A DNA stretch of 64,000 nucleotides from Roseivirga misakiensis (GCF_001747105.1 NZ_MDGQ01000005.1:1240001-1304000); one strand, 5' to 3'. Positions 1-8,854 are shown, numbered from the stretch's first letter. A program made the numbers and translations. Notes: generated by a model from the letters alone, not told the origin.

Positions 1-94
1 CAAAACCGTCAGAACCATTTAGCATCAATTTCATGCCATCAATGATCATTTGATGGTCATCTGCTACTAATATCTTAATTACACCTTCGTTCAT
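1..94 (-). CDS. Response regulator, receiver domain N-terminus (partial)
   Basis: Only the first 31 codons lie in the window; the gene continues past base 1. The visible start, MNEGVIKILVADDHQMIIDG, is a typical CheY-like receiver beginning, with the acidic pair (DD) that helps bind Mg2+ beside the phospho-acceptor Asp. Its ATG overlaps the stop of the upstream histidine kinase as ATGA, so the two are probably translationally coupled and form one two-component system. The partner kinase is of the HisKA_3 type, so a NarL/LuxR-type output domain is the likely C-terminus. That part is not visible and is inferred. Confidence 0.85.
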   Translation of the reverse strand, partial: MNEGVIKILVADDHQMIIDGMKLMLNGSDGF

Positions 95-2052
95 ATTGGT
101 AAGATAATAGTAGCAGATATACCCATACCAGGTGAAGAAGTGAGGTTCCATTTGGCACCAATTTTTTTCGCTCGAGATGCTATGTTTTTTAAACCAATAC
201 CGGAGGCTTTATTAATATTATCCATACCCTTACCGTCATCGGTAATATGAAGTAAGAGCTCAGTATTATCCTTTTGAAGTTTGATGTCAAATTTATTCGC
301 GTTTGCATGTCTAAGTGTATTGCTGAGCAATTCCTGAACTATACGATACAAGTGCACTTCTTTTTCGATATCGAGCCTTTTATCCAAGTTTTTGGTTTCA
401 AGAGTTACCTTCAAATTATCCAAAGAGGAGACATTTTCTTTTAAGTCGTATAAAGCAGCTTCTAAGCCGAATTTTGTCAAAACACCGGATAACATGTTAT
501 GCGAGATTTGGCGTGTATCGTCAATGGCCTGCTTGAGCATTTTATTGACAGATTCGAATTGTTCAGGGGCAAGACCATTATCGTATCCACCTTCTAAGTG
601 CATTTTAGCTGCGGAGAGTACACTTCCTAACCGATCATGCAATTCTTCTGCTAGGTGTTTACGTTCTTTCTCCTGGCCTTCAATCATGGCATCCAAGGCT
701 TTGGTCTCCTGCTCCTGTAAGAGCTTGTCTACTTTCTGCTCGTAAGAGAGTACCAGATTTTTAGACTCTACTTTGATAACCTTGTTTCTTTGAATAAAGA
801 ATACCAGACCTCCGAGCACCACAAAAAGAATACTTCCAGCAATGATTTGAGTGTTTTTTTTAGCATTTATTGCTGTTTGTTTGCTAAACATCTCTGAAGC
901 TAACTGTCTATCTTTATTTTCCGAATGATAAAGCTCCGTGAATCCGTTTACTTCAGATTCTGATTTTTCGTTTATGTTCTTGCTGTATAGAATGAAGTAA
1001 TTAGATAAATACGAGTATGCACTATCATACTGATTTAGGTGTTTATGGTATATTGCGAGGTTTGAGTAAAGACTCATCTTGAGATTATCATGATTGGACT
1101 TTGAGTTATTTATTCTTTGCTCTGTTTCGTTAAAAAAGTATCGTGCAGAGTCAAGTTTCTGTTGATTTAGAAAATAAAAACCAAGACTGTTGTAAGTTGT
1201 AAGTAGTTTTAACCTAGAAGCATCTGAATTGAGTATCAGTTTTTTGCTCTTATTTGCGTAATAATAAACGCTGTCTTGGCTTCCGAGTTCAGAGAATACC
1301 GCACTAAGATTTTGATATAAATCAATTTTACCATTAGTATTTAATTCCTGCCGTTTTAAGTAATAGAAGCAGTTCAGTGAGTTTTTAATAATGTTTGATC
1401 TACCCAAAATCTGTTCTACCCCATAAATATGAGGTTTAGTTCTTATCTCTTTTGCCCAATTAAAATATGCTAGCCCTAAATTGTTTAATATAGCTTCTTT
1501 TCTACTTTTTATATTGGAAGCTGAATCGAATTTCAAGGCACTTTTATAATGATCAATTGCTTCAGGGAATTTTGATAATCTATCATATGATATCCCTAGG
1601 AATTCATGTGAAAGGGCAATGCTTTTTATTAATTCTCTGTTTTTATCCTCAATAGAATTTTTTAATGCAAGACTCTTAAGGTAAACTACTATTGCTGCGT
1701 CAAATGCTGATCTGGCTCTAAAGACAGACCCTCTTCTATCCAATGAGTTTGTTTGCCACTCAAAATTGTCTTTGCTCTTTGCTTGATTATAGGCCAATTC
1801 AAAGTAGAAACTTGCACTGTCGTACTCTCTTTGCCTTCTGCGTGATTCACCGTACCAGTAGTGATATTTATAGATAGAGTTCTGGTCAAATTGACTTTTA
1901 TCAACCGCATTCACATAGTCGTAGAGTTGTTTAAATTTCTTTTTGCTATGTAGTGAATTGATTGAGTCTAGAACTTCCTCTTGCTGACTCGGATTACTTT
2001 GTTCAATTGTATTAAAAGTCAAACAAATTGATAGGATAATAATGTGTGTCAT
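91..2052 (-). CDS. TPR-containing sensor histidine kinase (HisKA_3/NarL type)
   Basis: This 653-residue kinase probably phosphorylates the response regulator that overlaps its stop codon. The N-terminus is a short hydrophobic signal (residues 1-15). Residues 30-370 form a helical region with tetratricopeptide-like pairs such as SHEFLGISYDRLSKFPEAID, likely the periplasmic sensor. One transmembrane helix spans about 402-420, followed by a coiled coil. The phospho-acceptor is His472 in KERKHLAEELHDRLGS, the HisKA_3 H-box. The N-box is VQELLSNTLRHAN (about 572-584) and the G-box is DDGKGM (605-610), with GIGLKNI after it. This layout is common in Bacteroidota. It is the sixth gene of a seven-gene minus-strand run that includes two proteases, which may suggest it senses envelope events. 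The signal is unknown. Confidence 0.93.
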   Translation of the reverse strand: MTHIIILSICLTFNTIEQSNPSQQEEVLDSINSLHSKKKFKQLYDYVNAVDKSQFDQNSIYKYHYWYGESRRRQREYDSASFYFELAYNQAKSKDNFEWQTNSLDRRGSVFRARSAFDAAIVVYLKSLALKNSIEDKNRELIKSIALSHEFLGISYDRLSKFPEAIDHYKSALKFDSASNIKSRKEAILNNLGLAYFNWAKEIRTKPHIYGVEQILGRSNIIKNSLNCFYYLKRQELNTNGKIDLYQNLSAVFSELGSQDSVYYYANKSKKLILNSDASRLKLLTTYNSLGFYFLNQQKLDSARYFFNETEQRINNSKSNHDNLKMSLYSNLAIYHKHLNQYDSAYSYLSNYFILYSKNINEKSESEVNGFTELYHSENKDRQLASEMFSKQTAINAKKNTQIIAGSILFVVLGGLVFFIQRNKVIKVESKNLVLSYEQKVDKLLQEQETKALDAMIEGQEKERKHLAEELHDRLGSVLSAAKMHLEGGYDNGLAPEQFESVNKMLKQAIDDTRQISHNMLSGVLTKFGLEAALYDLKENVSSLDNLKVTLETKNLDKRLDIEKEVHLYRIVQELLSNTLRHANANKFDIKLQKDNTELLLHITDDGKGMDNINKASGIGLKNIASRAKKIGAKWNLTSSPGMGISATIILPI

Positions 2053-2078
2053 CCTATCAATTTAGATAATTTCTAAGA

Positions 2079-2450
2079 TTAGCCATCAGGATCATTATAA
2101 TTTCCCACTGCACCTTCGTCGGGGTTTGCTGTACTGTGTCCTTTAGGTTTTACCCAAACATGATCAATACCCCGGTCTCTTAAAAATGGTTGTGATTCGA
2201 AATGTATTACACCGGTTGGTCCATTACCATTTTTAAGTTGTATGATAAATTTGGAACACTGTTTACGGTAACCTGACAATTCATCATAGGTTTGAATCTT
2301 GGGGTTGTCTCGAATTATTTCGTTGCTAACAACTTCTACACCACTACCTTCAGGTATATATAAAAAGGCGTGAATCTTGAATACCTCCTTACGTGTAGCA
2401 GAATCAATCCCTTGATATTCTAAGGATAAATAGGTTTTAATAGGTCTCAT
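2079..2450 (-). CDS. Uncharacterised 123-residue protein
   Basis: I do not recognise this family. The protein has no signal peptide or membrane segment. It is a mixed alpha/beta sequence with an aromatic and charged core, a C-terminal part containing IDHVWVKPKG, and an Asp/Gly/Asn-rich tail ending in YNDPDG. It lies 10 bp downstream of the subtilase and 26 bp upstream of the histidine kinase on the same strand, so it is probably co-transcribed with both. It could be a substrate, inhibitor or chaperone of the adjacent protease; this is guesswork from position. The compact size, lack of low-complexity sequence and operon position support a real gene. Confidence 0.7.
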   Translation of the reverse strand: MRPIKTYLSLEYQGIDSATRKEVFKIHAFLYIPEGSGVEVVSNEIIRDNPKIQTYDELSGYRKQCSKFIIQLKNGNGPTGVIHFESQPFLRDRGIDHVWVKPKGHSTANPDEGAVGNYNDPDG

Positions 2451-2460
2451 AAATTAAGAG

Positions 2461-3468
2461 TTATGTATGTGATAAATATTTCATTAGCTTTTTATACCCT
2501 TTAGGAGTAAGGTCTTTGGGGTCTAATAGGCTGACGAATTCGGATTCAATTTGAACTGACTTGTGACCTGGGAATCCATAGCCATAAATGCCATCCCAGC
2601 CCACGCCCCCCAGGTCGAGGGACATTTTTTTAAGGTGGTCCTTTAAATCTGCGGTATCCTTGACTTCAGTTCGGCTTGTAGTTTTTCTATGTTTTGAAAG
2701 AATTAATGCTGAAAGAGCGGCTATAAATGGGGCAGCAAAAGAAGTGCCTGATTGTATGTAATGGAGTCTTGCAAACCTATTAATGGACCAAAGTCCAACG
2801 CCTGGAGCGACAAAGTCTAATCCACAACCTAGATAGCCACTTCTTGAAATTAAATATTTCCCGATAGAGCCAACGGCAATTGTCTCAGGCAAGCTCGCTG
2901 GAAAAGTGAGTTTCCTGTCATTTCCGGCAGAACAAATCACATGCTTATTTGCACTAACGAGATCTTTAATCGCGTCATGAATGCCTTGATGATATTCTGT
3001 CATTCCCAAACTGATCGAAACAATATCTACATCCTTTTTTAAAGCCCATTCGAGACCTTGAACCACATGTTCTGTATCATAATTTTTGTTAGCATCCATG
3101 ACCTTGGCAATGTATAAGTCACATTTTGGCGCGACCCCCAGCACCCCCGTATTATTGATTCTGGCTCCAACAATTCCAGCGATTAGAGTTCCATGGTTTT
3201 CATTGTCGGTCATATCTGGTTCTCTGGTGTAATTGACGCAACCTTTGATTGCTCCATCGAAATCTGCATGTTCTGTTATTCCAGAATCGAGAATTGCTAT
3301 CTTAATACCTTCTCCTTTAGTTTGTTGCCAGACCTTAGGTAGATTGGCGATTTGTTTACTCCAATCAATTATATCATCTGTATTCAGTAGATTTCGTTTT
3401 ATGCCTAAATAATCAGCAACCTTTTCAGATACCTCTAATGACTTGTAATCGGGTAATTTGTATATCAT
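2461..3468 (-). CDS. Subtilisin-like serine protease (S8 family), no signal peptide
   Basis: A 335-residue peptidase of the subtilase family with the full catalytic triad: Asp61 (IAILDSGITEH), His92 (NENHGTLIAGIVGA) and Ser243 (SGTSFAAPFIAAL). The oxyanion Asn183 is in CSAGNDR. The start MIYKLPDYKS has no hydrophobic signal and there is no obvious I9-type prodomain, so it is either cytoplasmic or exported by another route. The catalytic domain covers about 45-260. The last 75 residues are an uncharacterised tail with KDLTPKGYKKLMKYLSHT at the end. It follows the metallopeptidase gene by 25 bp and precedes the 123-aa gene by 10 bp. The active site looks intact, so proteolysis is well supported, but the substrate is unknown. 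Confidence 0.92.
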   Translation of the reverse strand: MIYKLPDYKSLEVSEKVADYLGIKRNLLNTDDIIDWSKQIANLPKVWQQTKGEGIKIAILDSGITEHADFDGAIKGCVNYTREPDMTDNENHGTLIAGIVGARINNTGVLGVAPKCDLYIAKVMDANKNYDTEHVVQGLEWALKKDVDIVSISLGMTEYHQGIHDAIKDLVSANKHVICSAGNDRKLTFPASLPETIAVGSIGKYLISRSGYLGCGLDFVAPGVGLWSINRFARLHYIQSGTSFAAPFIAALSALILSKHRKTTSRTEVKDTADLKDHLKKMSLDLGGVGWDGIYGYGFPGHKSVQIESEFVSLLDPKDLTPKGYKKLMKYLSHT

Positions 3469-3493
3469 TTAATTAGGTTTTTCGTATTAGAAT

Positions 3494-4267
3494 TTACGCA
3501 TAATTCAATTCATCACGTTCGTATTTCTTAGAATGGATTCCACACATAGCGCAATGGCTTTTAGATCCGTTATCAGCAAAGATTCCCATCATCGCTAATT
3601 CCTGGTGAGAGGGGAGATTGTAATCATCAGCTTGACTGTAATCTACTTTGTAGCCTAAGTCGTCGAAAGAAGCTATGGTTAACCTGCTAATTGGATTATT
3701 TCCTTCATTTAGGAAACCTGTCATCAGCTCATGACCAAGAAGATGCTCCCGCCAGTGCCCATCTCGAGTACCTCTTCCTCCTGTGTTAGCCACAGGAACT
3801 GTAACAGAAGCTTGAAAACCTAAAAGAGTGGCCATTTCAGCACAAGCTTTAACTCCTGTAAAACTTGGATTTGCACTGCCTATTCCACGGATGAGCCCTT
3901 TTTTTTGCCAAAGGGTACCAAATCCTATAACGTGGGCAATTTCATGCATGATGGTATTTGACAACTGATTATTGTCTTCTAACTGATCTAAGTCTGCACT
4001 GTCAAATCGCATTATACCTTTAGCAGGTAAACCGGAATCGGGTCTAAAACGAGTCGGACCGGCTTGACCCAAAATGCCTGACTTTCCATCGATAGGATGT
4101 GCACTAGCATCAATCACAATGCCTTTGATTTGTTCATTATCAATTTTGACAAGTGGCAGGTCTTCAGTGATAATCTGTGACCATCGTTGTGCCGACTCCT
4201 GAAAGATCAGTTCTTGCGAAGGCGTTATCCCACCATTAAACCTAATATTCAGTGTAAGACTGCTCAT
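3494..4267 (-). CDS. Leishmanolysin-like (M8/metzincin) zinc metallopeptidase
   Basis: A 257-residue protein counted from the ATG at 4267. An upstream in-frame ATG at 4345 would overlap the previous gene by 68 bp and adds residues unlike the family, so I prefer the downstream start. The zinc motif HEIAHVIGFG begins at His108 and fits HExxHxxGF, followed by GTLW, typical of leishmanolysin-like proteins. The later segment HWREHLLGHELMTG supplies a candidate third ligand and the Met-turn. No signal peptide is seen, which is unusual for M8 peptidases. The C-terminus carries CAMC, a possible small metal site or redox pair. It lies between an exported barrel-like protein and the subtilase in the same operon. 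Catalysis is well supported; location and substrate are not. Confidence 0.88.
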   Translation of the reverse strand: MSSLTLNIRFNGGITPSQELIFQESAQRWSQIITEDLPLVKIDNEQIKGIVIDASAHPIDGKSGILGQAGPTRFRPDSGLPAKGIMRFDSADLDQLEDNNQLSNTIMHEIAHVIGFGTLWQKKGLIRGIGSANPSFTGVKACAEMATLLGFQASVTVPVANTGGRGTRDGHWREHLLGHELMTGFLNEGNNPISRLTIASFDDLGYKVDYSQADDYNLPSHQELAMMGIFADNGSKSHCAMCGIHSKKYERDELNYA

Positions 4268-4277
4268 AGTGATTCGC

Positions 4278-5534
4278 TTAGAAGTTATATGAAAACCCAA
4301 TGAAGAAGCTGGATTTGGACTGTTTGACAATTTGTACTTCATCAAAACTTGCTACTTGATCTCCGATTGATTGATTACTAGCTAGTCGTTCGACTTTACC
4401 AAATGCTAGGCCTCCATTAAGAATCAAGCGCTGTTGTCTGCCAAAGATTAATCCTCCACCAACCAGGTAGCGGATATTTTCATTATCGTTGATCATAGCA
4501 CCGACACTTAATGTTGGATTTATGAATCCTCCATTATCAGAATGTACATGAATTAAACCTCCGAGGTTAATATCAGTGTCGTTGTCATTTTTAAGAGCGA
4601 TTTGATTAAGCACGTTGTTGTTACCATCAGTGAAGGCTTGTGTCGTATACTCGTAATCACTTAATCCACTTAAGAATATCCCTGAACTAAAGCTTATTTT
4701 GAAATTTGATCTAACATTAAAGCTGATGGAATCCGTCTGTTCTGGATAAATGGGAGTAATAGTCAATCCCTCTTTTGGTTTGAGACTATATTTTATTTTT
4801 AACTCATCGCCTCTTACATCTTGAACGCGCTTTGAAACGTAGAATCTATCGGGGGTTATAGATCTATAGTATTTGACAAACTCCTTAATCTGGCCTTCAA
4901 TCTGGTCAAAATCGAGGGTGTGGGATAAGATTCGAATTTGAAGATTATCGTTTAATTGATCGAGGACAATCTCTAAAGAGTTCTTCAATTCCGACTTAGT
5001 AGAGTTTAGTTGGTTGAGAATAAAAAGTGAACAGTCTTGAGCTTCGTTACAACTAAACCTGAATTTCTCGAAAATAATCCCTTGCTTTTGATCAAGAATG
5101 TCTTCAATATCTACGTTGTCATTTTGCACCATATAGTCAAAGGCTGTTGCCGCTGATTTAATGTTTGAAATGATCCCTAGTGCATTTTTTATTTTGACTA
5201 CTTCATCTTTAATTGAATTTCGAGTGGCTAGCGATTCCAATTGCATAAGAGTTTTTTCAACCTCAGCTTCTTCTTCAGCTTCAAAGAAATTCTGTTGTAT
5301 AATGTCAGGAATATCGAACTCATATTTGATCGATTCCAAACCTAGCTCTATGTCATATAGGAACGGATTGGCATGGAGTAAAAACTCGACTTGATCTCCT
5401 TGCTTTAGTTTAAATTTTTGTCCAATGTATTCAACATGGTCGCTGCCATTAATGGATATATAAGTCTTAGGACTCTGCGCCAAAACTGACATTGAAATGA
5501 ATAGTATGAGTAAAAGAGGTATTAACTTTTTCAT
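4278..5534 (-). CDS. Secreted protein with probable outer-membrane barrel C-terminus
   Basis: A 418-residue protein of unknown family. Residues 1-19 (MKKLIPLLLILFISMSVLAQ) are a clear Sec signal peptide. Residues about 25-60 are beta-rich. Residues 75-220 are helical and acidic, with heptad-like stretches. From about 285 onward the sequence alternates glycine and aromatic/hydrophobic residues (VGGGLIFGRQQ, LNGGLAFGKV) and ends with FFIGFSYNF. A terminal Phe after amphipathic strands is typical of outer-membrane beta-barrels. It starts 13 bp after the small membrane protein and ends 10 bp before the metallopeptidase. I infer an envelope component of the protease operon; its exact role is unknown. 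Confidence 0.8.
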   Translation of the reverse strand: MKKLIPLLLILFISMSVLAQSPKTYISINGSDHVEYIGQKFKLKQGDQVEFLLHANPFLYDIELGLESIKYEFDIPDIIQQNFFEAEEEAEVEKTLMQLESLATRNSIKDEVVKIKNALGIISNIKSAATAFDYMVQNDNVDIEDILDQKQGIIFEKFRFSCNEAQDCSLFILNQLNSTKSELKNSLEIVLDQLNDNLQIRILSHTLDFDQIEGQIKEFVKYYRSITPDRFYVSKRVQDVRGDELKIKYSLKPKEGLTITPIYPEQTDSISFNVRSNFKISFSSGIFLSGLSDYEYTTQAFTDGNNNVLNQIALKNDNDTDINLGGLIHVHSDNGGFINPTLSVGAMINDNENIRYLVGGGLIFGRQQRLILNGGLAFGKVERLASNQSIGDQVASFDEVQIVKQSKSSFFIGFSYNF

Positions 5535-5547
5535 CGTTTTATTAAGG

Positions 5548-6192
5548 TTATGTGTTGTTATTTTTAAATGCGCCAGTTACTCTATTGATGGAGTAAGGAA
5601 CTACTCCAATTCCCAAGGCGAGTAGGGGGTCAACTAGGACATCAAATTCTGTCATGATACCCGTGGTGAGATATATAAAGAGCGTAAATACTATAATTGT
5701 AAGAGAGAGGACTATCGCAATGGCTCCGGATAGAAATGCAATGAGCCTACTGGTACTTTCAATTTCATGGTCCTTATTATTGATAATTTTGATCTCTGAT
5801 AATGCCCTTTTGAAATCGAAGTTTGGCGCGATTCTTTTACCTAAGAAGAAAGCTCCGATTAAAAGTCCTAGCGGCAAAGCAAATGCGAGCCATGCCATGT
5901 GACGAAATCTTGTGCCCACATGAGAATTATAGAAGTAGCTGAATTGCTCACGTTGACTCAAGGAATCTAGTTTGTAATAGAGTCCATCAACTTCTTTGGA
6001 TTGTTCTTCTTTATAAGTTTCAAAGGCCTTTTTAGTGTCTTCCAGTAACTTCAGGCTTTTTTTAAGATCCTTTTCTAGGTTTTTATAATAGTCAGAAACG
6101 CTGACCTGGCATGAATCGCAAGTTTGTGACTTGCCTACTAGGATCAAGGGAGAGAAAACAATAAGGCATATAGAGAATATTATTTTAGACAT
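5548..6192 (-). CDS. Uncharacterised inner-membrane protein with coiled coil
   Basis: A 214-residue protein that appears to head the seven-gene minus-strand operon. It has an N-terminal hydrophobic signal (residues 1-20) followed by TCDSC, a CxxC pair that would be periplasmic. A charged coiled coil covers about 30-80. Three hydrophobic segments follow: about 97-116 (LAFALPLGLLIGAFFLG), 149-175 (LSGAIAIVLSLTIIVFTLF) and 185-200. The segment between the first two is charged. I do not recognise the family. A role as membrane scaffold or sensor for the adjacent proteases and kinase is only inferred from position. Confidence 0.75.
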   Translation of the reverse strand: MSKIIFSICLIVFSPLILVGKSQTCDSCQVSVSDYYKNLEKDLKKSLKLLEDTKKAFETYKEEQSKEVDGLYYKLDSLSQREQFSYFYNSHVGTRFRHMAWLAFALPLGLLIGAFFLGKRIAPNFDFKRALSEIKIINNKDHEIESTSRLIAFLSGAIAIVLSLTIIVFTLFIYLTTGIMTEFDVLVDPLLALGIGVVPYSINRVTGAFKNNNT

Positions 6193-6316
6193 CTTGAGTA
6201 CTTTTTCTCAAATGTCTTAATTGCCCAAAAGAAGCTTGTCACTAACTACGGTACTTTGGATTCACTATTTATAGTGATTTTAATCGAGAGGGAATGATGG
6301 CTTCTCCGCTACGGGG

Positions 6317-6335
6317 AGTACCTTCAGAAGGTACT
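6317..6335. repeat. Perfect short inverted repeat, possible terminator or attenuator
   Basis: The sequence AGTACCTTCAGAAGGTACT is a perfect hairpin with a 9-bp stem (8 bp if the loop is CAG). It lies in the 207-bp gap between the end of mnmE and the start of the protease operon, both on the minus strand. There is no clear T-tract on either side, so an intrinsic terminator is not proven. It could separate transcription of mnmE from the downstream operon or bind a regulator. Confidence 0.45.
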
Positions 6336-6399
6336 GCAGCTTATTGGGCCTCCTAGAGAGTAAATACCCGTTATTTGGTAAATAAATTTACCTTAGGCA

Positions 6400-7779
6400 T
6401 TACTTCCCAATACAAAACTTCGAGAAAATATTTGCTAGCAAATCATCAGTGGTGATTTCTCCAGTGATTTCGCCAAGATAGTGCAGGGCGCGACGGATGT
6501 CCATAGCCACAAAGTCGTTCGTAACTGATCCATCAATACCATTGATCACTGCTTCTAGGGAGTTTTTGGTTTGTAGGAGGGAGTCGTAATGTCGGATATT
6601 AGTCACCACCGTATCGCCACGTTTGAATTTGTCAAGGTTTACAAGTTCAAGAATTCTTTCCTTGAGGATTTCGACTTGCTCAGGCTCTTTGGCAGAAAGG
6701 AAAAGCATATCGGGGTGTTGCGACTGTAAACTTTCTACCAAAGTGTCATCTACCTTATCTAATTTATTGCCCAGTTTTAGGAAAGGAACACCAGTATTTT
6801 CGAGCCGATTGATTTCTTTGTTCATCTCTACCGTACTAGTATCGGCCAAATCAAATAAGTAAATGATCAAGGAAGCTTGTTTCATTTTAGCCTGCGTGCG
6901 CTCTACACCAATGGCTTCAATGGTATCCTTTGTTTCACGAAGACCCGCCGTATCGATAAACCTGAAGGCTACGCCACCAATAATTAACTCATCTTCAATA
7001 AAATCCCTTGTCGTACCCGCTATATCCGAAACTATAGCCTTTTCTTCGTTTAGTAAGGCATTGAGTAGGGTGGATTTTCCAGCATTAGGTTTTCCAGCGA
7101 TTACGGTCGGTACGCCATTCTTGATTACGTTACCTAAATCAAAGGAATGGATCAAGGCGTTAATTACCTCAAGTAAGCGGTTGACCAATTTTTTCAAGTC
7201 TTCGCGACTCGCAAATTCAACGTCTTCTTCTCCAAAATCCAATTCCAACTCAATCATGGAGGCGAAATGGATAAGTTCTTCACGCAAATGCTTGATTTCA
7301 CCTGAAAAACCACCACGCATTTGATTCAAAGCGGCATGATGGGCTGCTTCAGAATCGGCATTTATCAAGTCGGCCACGGCTTCGGCTTGCGCTAAATCGA
7401 ACTGGCCATTCATAAAGGCACGCTTGGTGAATTCCCCGGGTTTGGCGGGCCTAGCACCTTTACGAATAAAGACCTGAATAACCTGTCGGATGATGAAATT
7501 TGATCCGTGACATGAAATCTCGACCACGTTTTCCTTGGTAAATGACTTTGGGGCAATAAAAAGCGACACTAAAACCTCATCCAGAATTTTATCACCATCG
7601 CGAATCGTCCCAAAATGGATCGTATGGCTCTCTTGGCGCTCAAGGTCTTTTCCCTTAAATACTTTATTAACCAAGCTAATGGAAGATTGACCACTAAGCC
7701 TAATTACCCCAATAGCACCTATGCCTTGAGGCGTTGCTAGGGCAATAATTGTGTCTTCATTATGGGCCAAGTCATGCAT
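6400..7779 (-). CDS. mnmE: tRNA uridine-5-carboxymethylaminomethyl(34) GTPase MnmE
   Basis: MnmE works with MnmG to modify the wobble uridine of certain tRNAs, using a tetrahydrofolate-derived carbon, in the cytoplasm. The 459-residue length is normal. The N-terminal folate-binding domain begins with DTIIALATPQGIGAIGVIRL. The G domain sits in the helical domain: P-loop GKPNAGKS at 229-236, GTTRD at 255-259, DTAG at 276-279 and NKLD at 338-341. The C-terminus ends FCIGK, the invariant CxGK that carries the catalytic Cys. It stands alone on the minus strand, with a divergent LytTR regulator 87 bp upstream. Confidence 0.98.
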   Translation of the reverse strand: MHDLAHNEDTIIALATPQGIGAIGVIRLSGQSSISLVNKVFKGKDLERQESHTIHFGTIRDGDKILDEVLVSLFIAPKSFTKENVVEISCHGSNFIIRQVIQVFIRKGARPAKPGEFTKRAFMNGQFDLAQAEAVADLINADSEAAHHAALNQMRGGFSGEIKHLREELIHFASMIELELDFGEEDVEFASREDLKKLVNRLLEVINALIHSFDLGNVIKNGVPTVIAGKPNAGKSTLLNALLNEEKAIVSDIAGTTRDFIEDELIIGGVAFRFIDTAGLRETKDTIEAIGVERTQAKMKQASLIIYLFDLADTSTVEMNKEINRLENTGVPFLKLGNKLDKVDDTLVESLQSQHPDMLFLSAKEPEQVEILKERILELVNLDKFKRGDTVVTNIRHYDSLLQTKNSLEAVINGIDGSVTNDFVAMDIRRALHYLGEITGEITTDDLLANIFSKFCIGK

Positions 7780-7866
7780 AGGCGCAAAGATAAGGGGAAA
7801 ACTTTGTCACTTATGATTCCGATATCTTAAATTCCTTATTATCGTAGGCTATATAAAACCAATGCT

Positions 7867-8748
7867 ATGGCGAACTTTTTAAACTGGCTCAAAAAGCACT
7901 TTCAATCACTTTTACTGACGCTGATTTGTTTTGCGATTTTCATCGTATTTGAGTCGTTTCAGCAACTCTTTTATACCAATAATTTCAATAATGGTGTGCC
8001 TTCAGACCTTGGATTTTGGGATGTATTGCAAGGTGGGCTATACCGATGGCTCATTTGGGGAGGTGTCGCTATTCCATTGGTGCTTTTGACAAACCGTTTT
8101 CCCATTAAGGAAAACAGAGGAAAACATTTAACCCTTCAATCAATCTCCATATTTGTTGCATTATTACTCAATTTAACACTCATAACGCTGACTAATCAGG
8201 CAGTACAAGCTGATTTTTGGACAGTTTTTCCAGAAGTATTTGAGTTCTATTTTTTCCATAAAGCACCGATTATTCTGGTAGCACTGATCATGCTCGTTCT
8301 ATTAGTCGAATATTTTAAGAATCGGGATATTCTGGAGGTCACCATAAGGCAAGTGGGAGAATTGAAAATGGCCAATGAGTCACTTTATCAAGAACTTGAA
8401 AAAGGTCAATTGAGCGAGGAATCTTTGGTGATAGAAGTGAAAACTGGAAATCGAATTCGATTGATATCGGAAAATGTGATTCAATGGTTGGAAGCAGATG
8501 ATTATTGTGTCAAAATTCATGATAACGAGGGAGCTGTCCACACCCTAAGAAGCTCGCTCAAAGCTTTCGAGCAAAAATTGCCATCCACTAAATTTTTGAG
8601 AGTTCATCGTAAGGCGATCGTTAACCTGGATTGTATTGTGGAGTATCAATTGGGAAATAACCCATTGGTAAAGTTAAGTGATGGATCAGAACTCCCTATC
8701 GCACAATCGCGCGTAAAGGCTTTCCGAAACCAACTCAATTTGGCTTAA
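7867..8748 (+). CDS. Membrane-anchored LytTR DNA-binding regulator
   Basis: A 293-residue transcription regulator. The N-terminal half has about four hydrophobic helices (near residues 13-30, 52-76, 88-115 and 133-160). A short coiled segment follows (VGELKMANESLYQELEKG), then a LytTR domain from about 183 to the end. LytTR hallmarks include the segments NVIQWLEADDYCVKIH, LRSSLKAFEQKLP and FLRVHRKAIVNLDCI. Unlike classical LytR/AlgR response regulators it lacks a receiver domain, so it is probably a one-component membrane regulator, a layout common in Bacteroidota. The next gene downstream starts 106 bp later and may be a target. The signal sensed is unknown. Confidence 0.9.
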   Translation: MANFLNWLKKHFQSLLLTLICFAIFIVFESFQQLFYTNNFNNGVPSDLGFWDVLQGGLYRWLIWGGVAIPLVLLTNRFPIKENRGKHLTLQSISIFVALLLNLTLITLTNQAVQADFWTVFPEVFEFYFFHKAPIILVALIMLVLLVEYFKNRDILEVTIRQVGELKMANESLYQELEKGQLSEESLVIEVKTGNRIRLISENVIQWLEADDYCVKIHDNEGAVHTLRSSLKAFEQKLPSTKFLRVHRKAIVNLDCIVEYQLGNNPLVKLSDGSELPIAQSRVKAFRNQLNLA

Positions 8749-8854
8749 TAGTTTCAGTTGGTCAGTTTAATTCCCTGCATTAAGTCCTTCTCTTACTGCA
8801 AAACAGTTGGTTTCTGCTCTATTGTGGTATTTGTTGTGTCAAAATTCAAATACT

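Noticed and set aside
2079-4267. RiPP or toxin-maturation cluster reading of the protease genes
   Set aside because: No precursor peptide with a leader, no transporter and no modifying enzyme is seen.
4268-4345. Upstream ATG for the metallopeptidase
   Set aside because: It would overlap the preceding gene by 68 bp and adds residues with no family similarity; the ATG at 4267 follows that gene by 10 bp.
6863-7324. Long plus-strand open frame opposite mnmE
   Set aside because: It mirrors the conserved mnmE frame, has no family features, and lies wholly inside that gene.
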